A DNA stretch of 64,000 bases, taken from Mangrovibacter yixingensis. Lineage in GTDB: Bacteria > Pseudomonadota > Gammaproteobacteria > Enterobacterales > Enterobacteriaceae. The translations under genes were made by a program, and so were the position numbers. Numbering within the stretch: position 1 is the first letter of the stretch; each line of letters starts with the position of its first letter. The stretch is taken from contig NZ_JAIVKM010000005.1 of the NCBI RefSeq assembly GCF_020523985.1, positions 124,001 through 188,000 of the forward strand. Direction: 5' to 3'. Below are positions 49,389 to 60,191 of the stretch, one piece after another. The notes under the pieces were generated by a model. That model was not told the DNA's origin. It worked only from the letters and a program-made list of their open reading frames with translations, and made no database searches.

Positions 49389-50399
49389 TTACTGCACCTG
49401 AGTAGCAGAAGGCTCTGCATTTAGCGTCAGGCGGGCAACCTGGTTGGACCGGGCATAGCGGCTCATATCAACGGGTTTACCCTGGAACTGAATAGTGACT
49501 GCACGAGGTGCACCAATTTTCAGTTTATATGGCGCCTGGCCTGTCAGGTTTAAGGTACTGTCTTTGTGTTGCAGGCCGCTGAACAATTTTTTGCCCGTAG
49601 AATCGGACACTTCCAGCCAGCAGTCAGCAGAGAAATTCATCACCAAATCACCACTGGCAGCAGGAGCAGTGGTTGCCTGTTCTGCCGGTAATGACCCAGA
49701 GTCCTGAGTGGTTGCGGCAGGTGCAGTATTGGTTAAGGAATCGGTGTTCGCCTGACCCGGAGAAACCACTGCAGCCGAATTATCGGCCGGTGCAGCACTG
49801 TTATCTGCTGTTGGAGCTGGCGTATTCGCCTGCGCCGAATCGGTGGCACCGTTATCAGAAGGGGCCGGGTTATCCTGCACGGCAGCGGTGTTGTCATCAC
49901 TACCCGTATTATTCAAAGGCACAAGCTGGCCATTATCCGCAGGGGCCGCCGACTGGTCCGCCATTGAATTGATTTCTGCCTGCTGCACCTTGTGGTTTTG
50001 CCACCACCAGGCGCCAGTCAGACCAATAACAACCAGTAATACCAGCCAGGTAAAGCCCATCAGCCAGCCATCACGTTTTTTACGACTCTTCCCGATGGAA
50101 TAGCCTTTCATTGGCTGAACTTTAGCAGTTCTGATGGGGGCTTGTTTTGCCAGAGCAGGCAAGAGCTCTTCTTCCGGAACATGGACAAGACGTGCATAAG
50201 AACGGATGTAACCACGAAGAAAAGTCGCAGCTAAATCCGAAGGTGCGTTGTCTGCCTCGATATCCCGGACCGTGGAGACTTTCAAACACAGGCGTTCAGC
50301 CACTATCTGTTGGCTGAGCCCAAGTTGCTCACGTGCGGCCCGGAGGCGTTCGCCCGTGGTTTGTGCGATATTTTGTTCGTGAGTGGCTTCAGTATTCAT
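49389..50399 (-). CDS. rodZ: RodZ cytoskeletal membrane protein
   Basis: Links MreB filaments to the cell-wall synthesis machinery and sets rod shape. The 336 residues have an N-terminal Cro-type helix-turn-helix that binds MreB ([19 protein letters not shown] near 19-37), a basic juxtamembrane segment [12 protein letters not shown], one membrane helix ([20 protein letters not shown] near 114-133), a long Ala/Thr/Asp/Asn-rich periplasmic linker (about 150-245), and a DUF4115 beta domain ([19 protein letters not shown]). The linker differs from E. coli in sequence but not in character. Confidence 0.96.
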   Translation of the reverse strand: MNTEATHEQNIAQTTGERLRAAREQLGLSQQIVAERLCLKVSTVRDIEADNAPSDLAATFLRGYIRSYARLVHVPEEELLPALAKQAPIRTAKVQPMKGYSIGKSRKKRDGWLMGFTWLVLLVVIGLTGAWWWQNHKVQQAEINSMADQSAAPADNGQLVPLNNTGSDDNTAAVQDNPAPSDNGATDSAQANTPAPTADNSAAPADNSAAVVSPGQANTDSLTNTAPAATTQDSGSLPAEQATTAPAASGDLVMNFSADCWLEVSDSTGKKLFSGLQHKDSTLNLTGQAPYKLKIGAPRAVTIQFQGKPVDMSRYARSNQVARLTLNAEPSATQVQ

Positions 50400-50805
50400 T
50401 AGCTACAACTGCTGGTACTGTTTGAATGAAAAAATTGGCTCCGGCCTGCCCTGTCACCAATAGCGACATCACGGACCCGCGCCGCGAAATTACCCATTGC
50501 GAAGTGTTAAACCTCGCCCGCCCGAAACACCCAGCATACCCAGAGCCAGCTAACTTTCTGGCAAATTACAACGATTATGGACATATGCCCATACTCTTAC
50601 CTGGATACTTTCTCACCAAATAACGCCTGCCTGGTGAGCTACGCGGCTAAACTGTTGTTGTGCCGCTACATACTGCCTCAAAGTGCAAAAAAACGCACCG
50701 TAATTATTGCGCCTGCAGACACTTTCGTTGTCACAATTGATGACACCTCACAAGCACGGGGCGAAAACCTGAATATTCAGGCTTCGCCCACAGCTCTGCT
50801 GCCTG
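50400..50805. other. Gap between rodZ and rlmN
   Basis: About 405 bases with no supported gene; short frames at 50426 and 50577 lack ribosome sites and homologues. The left part should carry the rodZ promoter, the right part the rlmN terminator hairpin. Confidence 0.6.
50759..50789 (-). terminator. Hairpin after rlmN
   Basis: GGGCGAA/TTCGCCC outer stem with an inner CCTGAATATTCAGG palindrome, 17 bases past the rlmN stop. Strong secondary structure; T run absent, so termination is likely but not certain. Confidence 0.65.
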
Positions 50806-51978
50806 TCAGACACTTTTCACTGCAATCGGTTCACCCTGCATACGTTTACGCATTGTACGCTTGGTTCGGTCAATAACATCACCGGCTAACTGACCACAGG
50901 CAGCATCAATATCATCACCACGTGTTTTACGCACAATGGTGGTAAAGCCATACTCCATCAGCACTTTGGAAAAGCGGTCGATTCGGCTGTTGGAACTACG
51001 GCCATAAGGTGCTCCCGGGAACGGGTTCCAGGGAATAAGGTTAATTTTACATGGCGTATCTTTCAAACATTCCGCCAATTGATGTGCATGTTCAGTGCCG
51101 TCATTCACATGATCGAGCATGACATATTCAATCGTGACGCGCCCCTGGTTGGCATTTGATTTTTCCAGATAACGGCGCACACCAGCGAGAAATGTCTCAA
51201 TATTGTATTTTTTGTTAATCGGGACGATTTCGTCACGGATCTCATCTGTTGGTGCATGCAGTGATATAGCCAAAGCAACATCAATCATGTCACCCAGTTT
51301 ATCCAGTGCAGGAACCACACCAGATGTAGATAACGTTACCCGGCGTTTGGATAACCCAAAACCGAAGTCATCCAGCATGATTTCCATAGCCGGAACAACG
51401 TTTGTCAGGTTGAGCAGTGGCTCACCCATCCCCATCATTACCACGTTGGTAATTGGGCGCTGGCCAGTAACTTTCGCCGCACCAATAATTTTCGCGGCAC
51501 GCCACACCTGCCCGATAATTTCAGACACCCGTAAATTACGGTTAAAACCTTGCTGAGCAGTAGAGCAGAATTTACACTCCAACGCGCACCCTACCTGTGA
51601 GGAAACACACAGTGTGGCCCGGTCATCTTCTGGGATATAAACGGTTTCAACGCGCTGGCTGCCAACCTGAATCGCCCATTTAATGGTGCCATCAGAAGAG
51701 CGTTGTTCTTCCGCCACTTCCGGTGCACGAATTTCAGCGACAGCCTTAAGCCGCCCACGCAGCACTTTGTTGATATCAGTCATTTCGTCAAAATCATCAC
51801 AGCAATAGTGATAAATCCACTTCATGACTTGATCAGCGCGAAACGGTTTTTCTCCCATTTCGCTGAAAAAAGCGCGCATTTGTTGACGGTTGAGATCCAG
51901 CAGGTTGATTTTGCCTGCATTCGAATTTGACGAGTCAGAAGTAACGACGGACTCAGGTGCGGTAATCTGTTGTGACAT
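50806..51978 (-). CDS. rlmN: RlmN dual-specificity 23S rRNA/tRNA methyltransferase
   Basis: Radical-SAM enzyme that methylates C2 of A2503 in 23S rRNA and A37 in several tRNAs. The 390 residues (384 in E. coli; the difference is a serine-rich insertion near residues 12-20) contain the cluster motif [19 protein letters not shown] (Cys triplet near 131-138) and GMGEPLLN. The two methyl-transfer cysteines are expected; one is in [13 protein letters not shown] near the C-terminus. ATG 51978. ndk lies upstream, separated by 161 bases. Confidence 0.97.
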   Translation of the reverse strand: MSQQITAPESVVTSDSSNSNAGKINLLDLNRQQMRAFFSEMGEKPFRADQVMKWIYHYCCDDFDEMTDINKVLRGRLKAVAEIRAPEVAEEQRSSDGTIKWAIQVGSQRVETVYIPEDDRATLCVSSQVGCALECKFCSTAQQGFNRNLRVSEIIGQVWRAAKIIGAAKVTGQRPITNVVMMGMGEPLLNLTNVVPAMEIMLDDFGFGLSKRRVTLSTSGVVPALDKLGDMIDVALAISLHAPTDEIRDEIVPINKKYNIETFLAGVRRYLEKSNANQGRVTIEYVMLDHVNDGTEHAHQLAECLKDTPCKINLIPWNPFPGAPYGRSSNSRIDRFSKVLMEYGFTTIVRKTRGDDIDAACGQLAGDVIDRTKRTMRKRMQGEPIAVKSV

Positions 51979-52036
51979 AAAGTTTTCCGGCCTCGTTGTT
52001 ACACGTTATGGCCCCAGGTAAATGAGTAAATAGATA

Positions 52037-52070
52037 CGCCCCGGGTGAGCAGGCTCGCTCATCCGGGGCG
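52037..52070. terminator. Hairpin between ndk and rlmN
   Basis: Stem CGCCCCGG-TGAGC/GCTCA-CCGGGGCG with one mismatch and a short loop, 69 bases past the ndk stop. GC-rich and strong; probably terminates ndk. Confidence 0.65.
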
Positions 52071-52139
52071 CAGCATTGTACAAATTCTCTGTCAGTGATG
52101 CTACGCCTTAACGCATCACAGCACAAATAAAGGCAGTTA

Positions 52140-52571
52140 TTAGCGGGTGCGCGGGCACACTTCGCCTTCAGCAAAGAAGAAAGCGATTTCACGGGCTGCA
52201 GACTCGACAGAATCAGAACCGTGAGTACCGTTTTCAGTCAGGCTGTCTGCATAATCAGCGCGCAGCGTTCCTGCCAGTGCATTGGCCGGGTTAGTGGCAC
52301 CCAGGATTTCACGGTGACGGCGTACTGCGTCTTCACCTTCCAGTGCAGAAACAACGATAGGGCCAGAAGTCATAAACTCAACCAGACCATCAAAGAACGG
52401 CTTACCATCATGCTCAGCATAGAAACCGCGAGCCTGCTCCTGAGTCAAATGCACCATTTTAGTGGCAACAATTTTCAGCCCAGCGGTTTCAAAACGCGCA
52501 AAAATACCGCCAATAACATTCTTCGCAACAGCGTTTGGTTTGATGATAGAAAAAGTACGTTCAATTGCCAT
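52140..52571 (-). CDS. ndk: Ndk nucleoside diphosphate kinase
   Basis: Balances NTP pools by phosphate transfer through a histidine. The 143 residues equal E. coli. The active-site histidine is in [16 protein letters not shown] near residue 117; [12 protein letters not shown] and [12 protein letters not shown] are further family blocks. ATG 52571 ([14 protein letters not shown]); the longer frame adds 16 unmatched residues. Confidence 0.97.
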   Translation of the reverse strand: MAIERTFSIIKPNAVAKNVIGGIFARFETAGLKIVATKMVHLTQEQARGFYAEHDGKPFFDGLVEFMTSGPIVVSALEGEDAVRRHREILGATNPANALAGTLRADYADSLTENGTHGSDSVESAAREIAFFFAEGEVCPRTR

Positions 52572-52732
52572 GATTACCTCTGTTTGTTCTCTAAAAATGC
52601 CAGGGGAACCCGGCGACAAAGTGGCGCAGATTATAATGAGCTGCTACCGCCTTGCCTATGGATAAAGGTAACATTTTTTTAAAAAAAGCCATGTTTTAGC
52701 AACAAACCCATAAAAAATGATGACTTTACGAT

Positions 52733-55069
52733 TTATCTTGGCAGCAAAGTAAAGCGTGCCGCAGCAATTTGCCCACTACCATCCATCACTAACACTTGGT
52801 ATTCCCCTGAATGCATCAAGGACAACGTCACATGATTACCCGATTGTGGCAGAGCATCACCATTCAAAAACCACCATTGATCATGCCCACCACCCTGCGT
52901 GGAAAGTGGCATATTCAATACCGTCTGCCCGGCAGGTGGTTTCACCATAGCGCCATCACGCACACCGAGCAATAATAGTGGGCTGAGGTTTGTCTGCATC
53001 ACAGGTGGGCACTGGGTGGATACACCGGGTAAACGCATGTCACGCCGCTCCTGTGCTGGTAGCCAGGGCTCCAGTGGTAACGGCCACAGCAGCAATGTTG
53101 CCGGATGTGCATTTTTGCAATCAGCACCGACACGCAACCCTTTGGAGTTCAGCCACAGGCGCTGCACTATACCCGAAGGGCCTTCCTGCCCCGGAGCCAA
53201 TAACGTAGGGGGCTGGCTGTCATTCAATAGCCAGGTAAACACCCGTCGGCGACAATTGCTGTCGCCTTCAGGCAGGCTCTGGCCACCTGGCCAACAAATC
53301 GTACCGGATGTCACACTGCCAGGTCTTGGGTCTGCTGGCTCACGGTTTTGTGCCAGGCCAGTGTTTGCTCTGAGTAGCGTGTTAACCTGGTTCATCACCG
53401 GTACTGCACTGGCAAAACCATACTGCCCGGCAACCGGTGTCGCATCTGGCCGCCCGGTCCAGACGCCAATCAGGTAACGGGGCGAAACACCAATTGCCCA
53501 GGCATCGCGGTAACCATAACTGGTGCCCGTTTTCCAGGCAAAAGGCGCAACAGCGGGGAGTGCGCCATCCGGCAACGGTTGTTCTTCACCCCCCAAAATA
53601 CGGCGAATTATCCAGGCTGAACCTGGTGACAGTAACCGCCGCTCAACCAGCGGCTGTTGTGGTTGCAGGCGTAAGCGGGCCACTTTTCCTTCGCGAGCAA
53701 ACGCACTGTAAGCAGAGACCAGTTCGTCCAGCCGGGTTCCCGCCCCACCCAAAATTAATGACAAATTGGGTTCCGCCGCGGCAGGCAGGCGCAGGTTTAA
53801 CCCTATGTTACGCAAATGACCGGCGAAATTTTTCGGCCCCAGTGCATCCAGAACCTGCACTGCGGGCAGGTTAAGCGAGCGCACCAGCGCTTCACTCATA
53901 CTTACCGGCCCATTAAAATCGCTGTCAAAATTCCCTGGGCGATAATCACCAAAGCGCCGCGGCACATCCTGAAGTAATGAACCTGGGTGTATTAACCCTT
54001 CATCCAGCGCCAGGCCATACAGAAAAGGTTTCAGCAATGAGCCAGGGGATCTGACAGCCCGAACCATATCAACATGGCCAAACCGGCTGTCATCATTTAA
54101 ATCGACCGAACCCACCCAGCCACGCACCTTCATGGTCTGGTGGTCAACGACCAGAATCGCCAGCGATGTTTTCGGTGGCAGGCGGTGTTTCCAGTTGAGG
54201 GCCAAAGTTTCCAACTGGCTCTGCAAGGTGGCATCGATCGTGGTGACAATCCGTTGGTGGTTATCTTGAGTCAGCAGGTAACGTGCCAGTAAAGGTGCCA
54301 GTTGCGGGCTTTGCCGGGGAGCAAGCCATACGGGTTCTTGCATGGCTTCGCGCACGCGTTTAGCAGACCAGATATGCTCTTCCAGCATCCGGGCCAGCAC
54401 TTTATCGCGTGCTTTTTGCGCTCTCTCAGACCAGCGGTCCGGGCGCAACCGGCTTGGAGCCTGCGGCAGTACAGCCAGTAACGCAGCTTCCGCATCTGTA
54501 AGGTGCTTAGGCGATTTGCCAAGATAGGCCCAACTGGCCGCCCCCACCCCTTCCAGCGTGCCACCAAAAGGTGCACGGTTAAGGTAAAGCGTCAGAATTT
54601 GCTGTTTGGAAAGATGCCATTCCAGTTGCAACGCCCGGGCGGTTTGAATCAACTTACCCGTGATTGTACGGGGTTGTGGGTCTATCAGGCGCGCCACTTG
54701 CATGGTCAGCGTGCTTCCCCCTGACACCACTTCACCATTGCGGACCCACTGCCAGGCTGCGCGAACCAGGCTAAGTGGGTTCACACCGGGATGATGCCAG
54801 AACCAGCGGTCTTCATAATTAATTAACGCTTCCAGGTAACGCGGGGAAACTTCCTCGGGCTTAACCGGATAACGCCAGACTCCGTTCTCATCCGCAAAGC
54901 GCCACAGTGGCGTTCCGTCTTCTGTCACCACAATACGGGCTGGGTGAACACTGTGTAATGGCAAAGGGTAAAGCCTGTCCGCAAGCAACAAGCCAGCAAT
55001 CAACAAGAAAAAGGCGGCCAGGCAGCCGCCCCACAGTTTCCAGCAAATTTTATATTTCCCCTGTCGCAT
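52733..55069 (-). CDS. pbpC: PbpC penicillin-binding protein 1C
   Basis: Bifunctional class A PBP homologue: one N-terminal membrane helix (LWGGCLAAFFLLIAGLLLADRLY near 12-34), a family 51 transglycosylase domain with EDRWFWHHPGVNPLSLVRAAW (near 86-106, catalytic Glu) and GGSTLTMQVARL, a transpeptidase domain with SXXK serine in SPGSLLKPFLYGL, SLN in RSLNLPAVQ and KTG in AWKTGTSYGYRDAW, and a C-terminal BiPBP_C domain. 778 residues (770 in E. coli). It starts three bases after the yfhM stop, so both are made from one transcript. Confidence 0.97.
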   Translation of the reverse strand: MRQGKYKICWKLWGGCLAAFFLLIAGLLLADRLYPLPLHSVHPARIVVTEDGTPLWRFADENGVWRYPVKPEEVSPRYLEALINYEDRWFWHHPGVNPLSLVRAAWQWVRNGEVVSGGSTLTMQVARLIDPQPRTITGKLIQTARALQLEWHLSKQQILTLYLNRAPFGGTLEGVGAASWAYLGKSPKHLTDAEAALLAVLPQAPSRLRPDRWSERAQKARDKVLARMLEEHIWSAKRVREAMQEPVWLAPRQSPQLAPLLARYLLTQDNHQRIVTTIDATLQSQLETLALNWKHRLPPKTSLAILVVDHQTMKVRGWVGSVDLNDDSRFGHVDMVRAVRSPGSLLKPFLYGLALDEGLIHPGSLLQDVPRRFGDYRPGNFDSDFNGPVSMSEALVRSLNLPAVQVLDALGPKNFAGHLRNIGLNLRLPAAAEPNLSLILGGAGTRLDELVSAYSAFAREGKVARLRLQPQQPLVERRLLSPGSAWIIRRILGGEEQPLPDGALPAVAPFAWKTGTSYGYRDAWAIGVSPRYLIGVWTGRPDATPVAGQYGFASAVPVMNQVNTLLRANTGLAQNREPADPRPGSVTSGTICWPGGQSLPEGDSNCRRRVFTWLLNDSQPPTLLAPGQEGPSGIVQRLWLNSKGLRVGADCKNAHPATLLLWPLPLEPWLPAQERRDMRLPGVSTQCPPVMQTNLSPLLLLGVRDGAMVKPPAGQTVLNMPLSTQGGGHDQWWFLNGDALPQSGNHVTLSLMHSGEYQVLVMDGSGQIAAARFTLLPR

Positions 55070-55072
55070 TAA

Positions 55073-58000
55073 TCAGGGTACCACATGTAACAAGCCCATC
55101 GCGTTTCCTGTGCTGCGCCACTGTGGCACATACATAGATTCAACCTGAGGTACGGGCACCTGGTAAACTCCCGGCGTTACCGCACGGGCAAGATAGACCA
55201 GTGTTGAATGTTGCCCTTCATTAAGCGTCATTGCCGCAACAAAACGGTCATCACGAAACTCAATATGCTGAATATCTTCCTGTTGCATCTGGTTAATCAG
55301 GTTTTGCACCTCTGAACCATTCTCACTGAGCGAGGCCGAGCTACTTGCCAGGTTCTGGTTTTCCAGCTCCAGTCCGGCGGGGAGTAAATCAACCACCAGG
55401 GCGTCAGGAACACGTTTATCAGCCCAGACATCAAGCCATACCAGCACTAATTCACCACTGTGCAGGTTACTGAGTGATCGTGTGTTGCCCTCAGTATCCA
55501 GGTAATGGCGCTCAATGTGCACCACATTGCTGTAAGGTGCAGGCGACTGTTCAGGGTAGCCGGTACTATCCATACGCACCCACAAAGGGCCCGTTCCCGT
55601 ATTGGTGAGACTCAGGGCAGATTGCTGCTCTGCAGACAGCACAGAAACCTGGTCAGCTTTACCCGACAGGGTATCTCCGTTCTGGTTTTGCACCTGCCAT
55701 TCAGCCCCTTGCTGTGCGGTATTATGGGCCGCCAGGAACAGTGCATTATTTTCCTGGGTAGACAACCAGGCTTCGCCCCATACAGCCTGGGAAAGCGCCG
55801 CCAGCAAGGCAGGCTGCTGGTTTTGCAGCAGGTTATTTTCTTCCAGCAGGCTTAATACCAGGGCTTCATCGCGTACCGGGCTGCCGTAATCACCTAACCA
55901 GGCGTGCGCCTTACGGGGCATCGCTATACCGCTTAACAGTGCTTGCTTGCCCCGTTCTGTATCCCCCATGCGTTTGAGCGCAATACCCAACTGCACCAGT
56001 GACAAGCCGGATGGTGCTACGGCATGTCTTTCCCACAGAGTACGCAATGCGCCCAGCGGCGCTTTTTGCTGGCGGGACAACACCAGAGCCGCATAGCTTT
56101 GCACCACGAAACGGCTGGCTGCCGGGTTCCCGCTATAGCGCACACTAATCATGCCGGGGTCTTGCAAGTAACGTAATAACCGGTTGTTGGCTTTCTCCAG
56201 TGCGGCGACTGGCACACTGTAGCCTTGTTCACTGGCGCGAATCAGGAAATCAGTGGCGTACGCGGTCAGCCAGTATTCTTCTGCACTGTCTTTACTCCAC
56301 AAGCCAAAACCGCCATTTTCGAGCTGCATTTCGAGCAAATGCGCAATACCGCTTTCTACTGCTTCCCGGCGTTTTTCATCACTTGACGTTTTTATTCCCA
56401 AAGCCTGTAACTGTGCCCGGTTGGTATAAAGCGACGGGAACAACCCACTGGTGGTTTGTTCAAGGCAACCATAAGGCCAGGCATACAGTTCGCTAATATA
56501 ACGGGCCAGATTCAATGGCGGACGTCCACTTATCAGCAATTTACCTTCCAGTGTTGATGCAGATAAACCATCCAACCACCCGGCAGGCAAGTGCCACTGT
56601 TCACCGGGCATCAACTGAGTGCCTGCACTGATAGTTTGTGCAGGGAAAGCCGGGCGTACCCCAATTTTCCACTGTTTGGTCAGCGGACTAAATGTTTCCC
56701 CTGGCAGGGAAATGCCGTTAATTGTCACATTCAGCACACCATCGCCATAGCCTTGCCCCGCCTGAACAGGAATAGACAGCGAAGTACGTTGCTGAGGAGC
56801 CAGAGCCACACTTTGTGTATTACCGGCATCAAGGCTGAGCAACCCACTGGCAGCCATATTGATAGCTAAATGCTGTGGTTTATCCGTCAGGTTAGAGAGA
56901 TCAAGCACCAGGCGGGAGTGATCGCCACCAGCCAGAAAGCGCGGTGTACTGAGTTCCGCTACCAGCGGTGCGGCAACAACCACTTTGCTTTCACTGCTGC
57001 CAAAGCGGTCTGCTGACCATACCTGAGCCATCAGGCGCAGTTCCCCATTAAAATCGCCAATAGGTAATGTGACTGTTCCTTCCCCTTGCGCATTCAGCAC
57101 TACAGGTTGAGCTTGCAGGGCAATAATATTGACATGATTGACGGGCGGCTTACCGCCACGTTTCAGGTCGTCACCATCGCCACCAAACTTCAGTGCCGCC
57201 ATACGGCCCTGGCCTTCAATCACATTGCCGTAGATATCATAAATATCAGCGCCATACCGCTTGCGGCCGAGGAACGCTTGCCACGGGTCTGGCGTAACAT
57301 AATCCGTGATATTCAGCACACCGCTGTCTACAGCAGAGAGTAAAACGTAAACTTTGCCAGGCAGCGCGCCATCGGCTGCTTTGGCCTGAACCTTCACAGT
57401 AAGTGGCTGGTTAGGGCGCATTTTAACCGGTGCCTGCAGCGCTACATCCAGACGACGGCTTTGGTCACCTAATGGCAGGTGAAGCAGGCCAACAGCACGT
57501 TTCGGGGTAAGCGCCTGTGTTTTGTCACCAGGGCGAACAACCAGAGCACTGAGGTAGAGGTCGTGACGATGCCAGGTTTTGTCGACCGGAATACTCAGGT
57601 CCATGCCATCAGCGGGAACATCGATAGCCTGCCACCATAATGGGCCATCACTGGATTCCACCATGATATATCCCTTCCCGGCTTGTGGTGCTGCCAGATG
57701 CAACTGAATAGTGTCGCCCGGTTGATAGGAGGGTTTATCGATTTTCATCGTCACGCGGTCCGGGCGCTGGGCACCGGTGCCGTCACTGTTGTCCTGCCAA
57801 CTGTAACCGGCCCAGAAGCGTACACTACTGAGGTTCCCCTGCGGGTCTTTTACTTCAAGGCGGTAAGATCCCCAGCTTACCGGGAAACTCACTTTGCCGG
57901 TTTCACCAGCAGCAAGGTTCAGGGTTTGCTCCCCTTCGACCAGGTCTTTCTGATCGTAGCGCGATGTCCATCCATCATCTTCAGACCAGTTCCAGTAATA

Positions 58001-60013
58001 ATCGCGCCGTTCCCGAATGAGCCGTGCCGTAAGCCCATTCACTGCCACGCGTGTGCCATCCGGGCGAGCATAAACAATATCGAACCCGGCCTGGCTGTTT
58101 TCGTCAACCACCGCCTGGCTGGATTCACTCCCCGTGCGGTAATCGTAAGTGCTTTTTTTAGCGAACTGCGGGCGAATACCCGGTAACACTTCTGCTGGCC
58201 AAACAGCCTGTTCAAGCTGGCGCGTTACCGGGCGGCCTCCTGATTCCAGCAAACTTGCCTGGAAAATCACTTTTACTGGTGAAGTGGTATCACTCCACTG
58301 GCTGGCTTCAGAAATATCCACCCGGCCAGTGTTATCCAGTGTGGTCTGGACTTCATCAAGGCTGCGGCTAAGGTTTGCTTCACTGATGTTGCCAAACTCA
58401 AACCCCGGCAATGTGGGTACTGCATCCCGTAATGGGCGCAAGAAAAGTTTCCCCTGCAGGGTGTTGCCAGAAGCCGGAGCACCATACAAATAGCGCCCCT
58501 GAACACGGAATACAGCGTCTGCGCCCGGAGACAAGGGTTCTGGCTGAACATCAACGTGCAGCGCCATGCGTTCAGGCATAAAGTCTTCAACCTGGAAATC
58601 CCAGCTTCGCGCCTGGTTATCGCCCACATTGGCACGCAGATGCCACTGGCCGGTTAGTGCATTTTTATCCAGGGTGACACGGTACTGGTATAAGCCGTTT
58701 TGCGGCTGTAAAACCGTGGTACGTGCTACCTGCCCGTCTGGGCGAACCACGTCCAGTTTTACCGGCTGGTCCGCCACAGGTTTACCATCGCTGTCACGCA
58801 GTAAACCATTGATGACAACAGTCTCTCCAGGGCGGTAAAGGTCCCGTGGGCCAAACATGAAAAACTGTTTGCTGTAACCTGGCTTGCCACCAATATCGAA
58901 TTCAGCCAGGTCCAGTGCTGGCTGGCTCAAATCCAGCATTGTGGTTTGCCCATCATGTTTTGCCAGCAACAGTGCCGCACCCTTAGGGGTTTTCAGGCTG
59001 GCATGGCCCTGGTTGTCCGTTGTGGCATTCGCCAGCACCTGGCCTTTCTCGTTGAGTAACTGAATATCAACGGATTCCTGCCCGCTACCGTTTTCCAGGC
59101 TTTGCGTGAAAATATCCATTTGCTGGTGGTAACGGTGCAGTGACAGGCCGATATCACTCAAGGTAAATAACGTTGCCGGATTACTGTAGTTGTAATGGCC
59201 CGCCTGGTTCATTACTGCAAGGTAAACACCAGGCTGCTGTAGCGGGGTAATATCCCCAAGCGGTAGCAATAATTTTTCACGAGTATTGGCTGCCGGGTTG
59301 AGTTCAAACCGCCCGGTATACACAAGGTCTGCCATTTTCAGCAGGGTGTCTGATTCCCAGTTACTCAGGCTGTTGCGGTATTCCCACTGGCTGATAAACG
59401 CCGCCAAAGACTCGGGTTTGACCCGGTAAAAATTGACGTCAACCTGGCTGATATTAAGCGCCATGACTGGCAGGCCTTTCACCACTTTTGTTGGGAGCAG
59501 TGAGCCACGGCTGGCAAAACCCACTACTGGCTCAATATCACGCGTAGTCAGCGAGGATTGCCATTTTTTCCCAAATGCCTGGCCATTAATATCTTTAAGC
59601 CCTGGGTCGAGAGTAATCGTTAATTCACGGCGGGGTTCAAGGTGGCGCAGGCGTAATTCCGTTAAGTTGTCCGATAACTCCCAGGCACCGTCCACTTTCC
59701 CTTTTTCTTTATCCACGACATGTGCAACGCGGGAGAAATCTTGATCAGGATCGAGGGGAACTGAGAATGTCAGAGCCAGTGTGCTGGCACCGTCGAGCTG
59801 AATTTCAGAGGAATCCTGGAGTGTAAACGGCTTCCCGGCACTCGCTTTTGCCAGTTTTTCCCGTTGTGCGGCATCCGTTTTTTGTTCTTGAGGGGCAGAA
59901 GCTTGTGACTGAGGTGCCGAGCCTGACGCTGGCGTTGTATTATCATCGCAGCCACTCAGTGCGCTGAGGGCGCAGAATAAGGCTGCCACACAAATATAGC
60001 GGGCAAATTTCAT
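55073..60013 (-). CDS. yfhM: YfhM bacterial alpha-2-macroglobulin (ECAM) lipoprotein
   Basis: Large periplasmic lipoprotein thought to trap and inhibit attacking proteases while PbpC repairs damaged peptidoglycan. The 1646-residue precursor (1653 in E. coli) has signal peptide and lipobox ALSGC near residue 22, Asp at +2 consistent with inner-membrane retention, many MG beta-sandwich domains, a bait region, and the thioester motif YGCLEQTTS near residue 1180 with a following alpha-helical TED. Its stop is three bases from pbpC. The divergent promoter region shared with sseA is 60014-60191. Confidence 0.96.
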   Translation of the reverse strand: MKFARYICVAALFCALSALSGCDDNTTPASGSAPQSQASAPQEQKTDAAQREKLAKASAGKPFTLQDSSEIQLDGASTLALTFSVPLDPDQDFSRVAHVVDKEKGKVDGAWELSDNLTELRLRHLEPRRELTITLDPGLKDINGQAFGKKWQSSLTTRDIEPVVGFASRGSLLPTKVVKGLPVMALNISQVDVNFYRVKPESLAAFISQWEYRNSLSNWESDTLLKMADLVYTGRFELNPAANTREKLLLPLGDITPLQQPGVYLAVMNQAGHYNYSNPATLFTLSDIGLSLHRYHQQMDIFTQSLENGSGQESVDIQLLNEKGQVLANATTDNQGHASLKTPKGAALLLAKHDGQTTMLDLSQPALDLAEFDIGGKPGYSKQFFMFGPRDLYRPGETVVINGLLRDSDGKPVADQPVKLDVVRPDGQVARTTVLQPQNGLYQYRVTLDKNALTGQWHLRANVGDNQARSWDFQVEDFMPERMALHVDVQPEPLSPGADAVFRVQGRYLYGAPASGNTLQGKLFLRPLRDAVPTLPGFEFGNISEANLSRSLDEVQTTLDNTGRVDISEASQWSDTTSPVKVIFQASLLESGGRPVTRQLEQAVWPAEVLPGIRPQFAKKSTYDYRTGSESSQAVVDENSQAGFDIVYARPDGTRVAVNGLTARLIRERRDYYWNWSEDDGWTSRYDQKDLVEGEQTLNLAAGETGKVSFPVSWGSYRLEVKDPQGNLSSVRFWAGYSWQDNSDGTGAQRPDRVTMKIDKPSYQPGDTIQLHLAAPQAGKGYIMVESSDGPLWWQAIDVPADGMDLSIPVDKTWHRHDLYLSALVVRPGDKTQALTPKRAVGLLHLPLGDQSRRLDVALQAPVKMRPNQPLTVKVQAKAADGALPGKVYVLLSAVDSGVLNITDYVTPDPWQAFLGRKRYGADIYDIYGNVIEGQGRMAALKFGGDGDDLKRGGKPPVNHVNIIALQAQPVVLNAQGEGTVTLPIGDFNGELRLMAQVWSADRFGSSESKVVVAAPLVAELSTPRFLAGGDHSRLVLDLSNLTDKPQHLAINMAASGLLSLDAGNTQSVALAPQQRTSLSIPVQAGQGYGDGVLNVTINGISLPGETFSPLTKQWKIGVRPAFPAQTISAGTQLMPGEQWHLPAGWLDGLSASTLEGKLLISGRPPLNLARYISELYAWPYGCLEQTTSGLFPSLYTNRAQLQALGIKTSSDEKRREAVESGIAHLLEMQLENGGFGLWSKDSAEEYWLTAYATDFLIRASEQGYSVPVAALEKANNRLLRYLQDPGMISVRYSGNPAASRFVVQSYAALVLSRQQKAPLGALRTLWERHAVAPSGLSLVQLGIALKRMGDTERGKQALLSGIAMPRKAHAWLGDYGSPVRDEALVLSLLEENNLLQNQQPALLAALSQAVWGEAWLSTQENNALFLAAHNTAQQGAEWQVQNQNGDTLSGKADQVSVLSAEQQSALSLTNTGTGPLWVRMDSTGYPEQSPAPYSNVVHIERHYLDTEGNTRSLSNLHSGELVLVWLDVWADKRVPDALVVDLLPAGLELENQNLASSSASLSENGSEVQNLINQMQQEDIQHIEFRDDRFVAAMTLNEGQHSTLVYLARAVTPGVYQVPVPQVESMYVPQWRSTGNAMGLLHVVP

Positions 60014-60191
60014 GGCGGTATCCCTGGCCGAAAAGACCGATAAAAAGATAAACCAGTATTATGCTAAAGATTCGTTTTTTGCCATATCCCTGGATTCGGT
60101 ATGTTAGCCGGGTCGATGTCCTGCGTGTGTTAGTTGTAATTAAACACGTAAACGCCGAGAATTAACCGATAAATGATTAAAGGAGGCCAAC

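Noticed and set aside
50426-50876. Short plus-strand frames between rodZ and rlmN
   Set aside because: No ribosome site, cysteine- and proline-rich random-looking translation, one runs into rlmN antisense.
53437-53874. 145-codon plus-strand frame inside pbpC, and similar long antisense frames inside yfhM, guaB and ispG
   Set aside because: They lie opposite well-conserved genes, have no ribosome site and no recognisable domains.
60014-60191. Possible small RNA gene near sseA (E. coli has ryfA in this neighbourhood)
   Set aside because: The gaps around sseA are too short and show no matching structure; only promoters and a terminator are seen.
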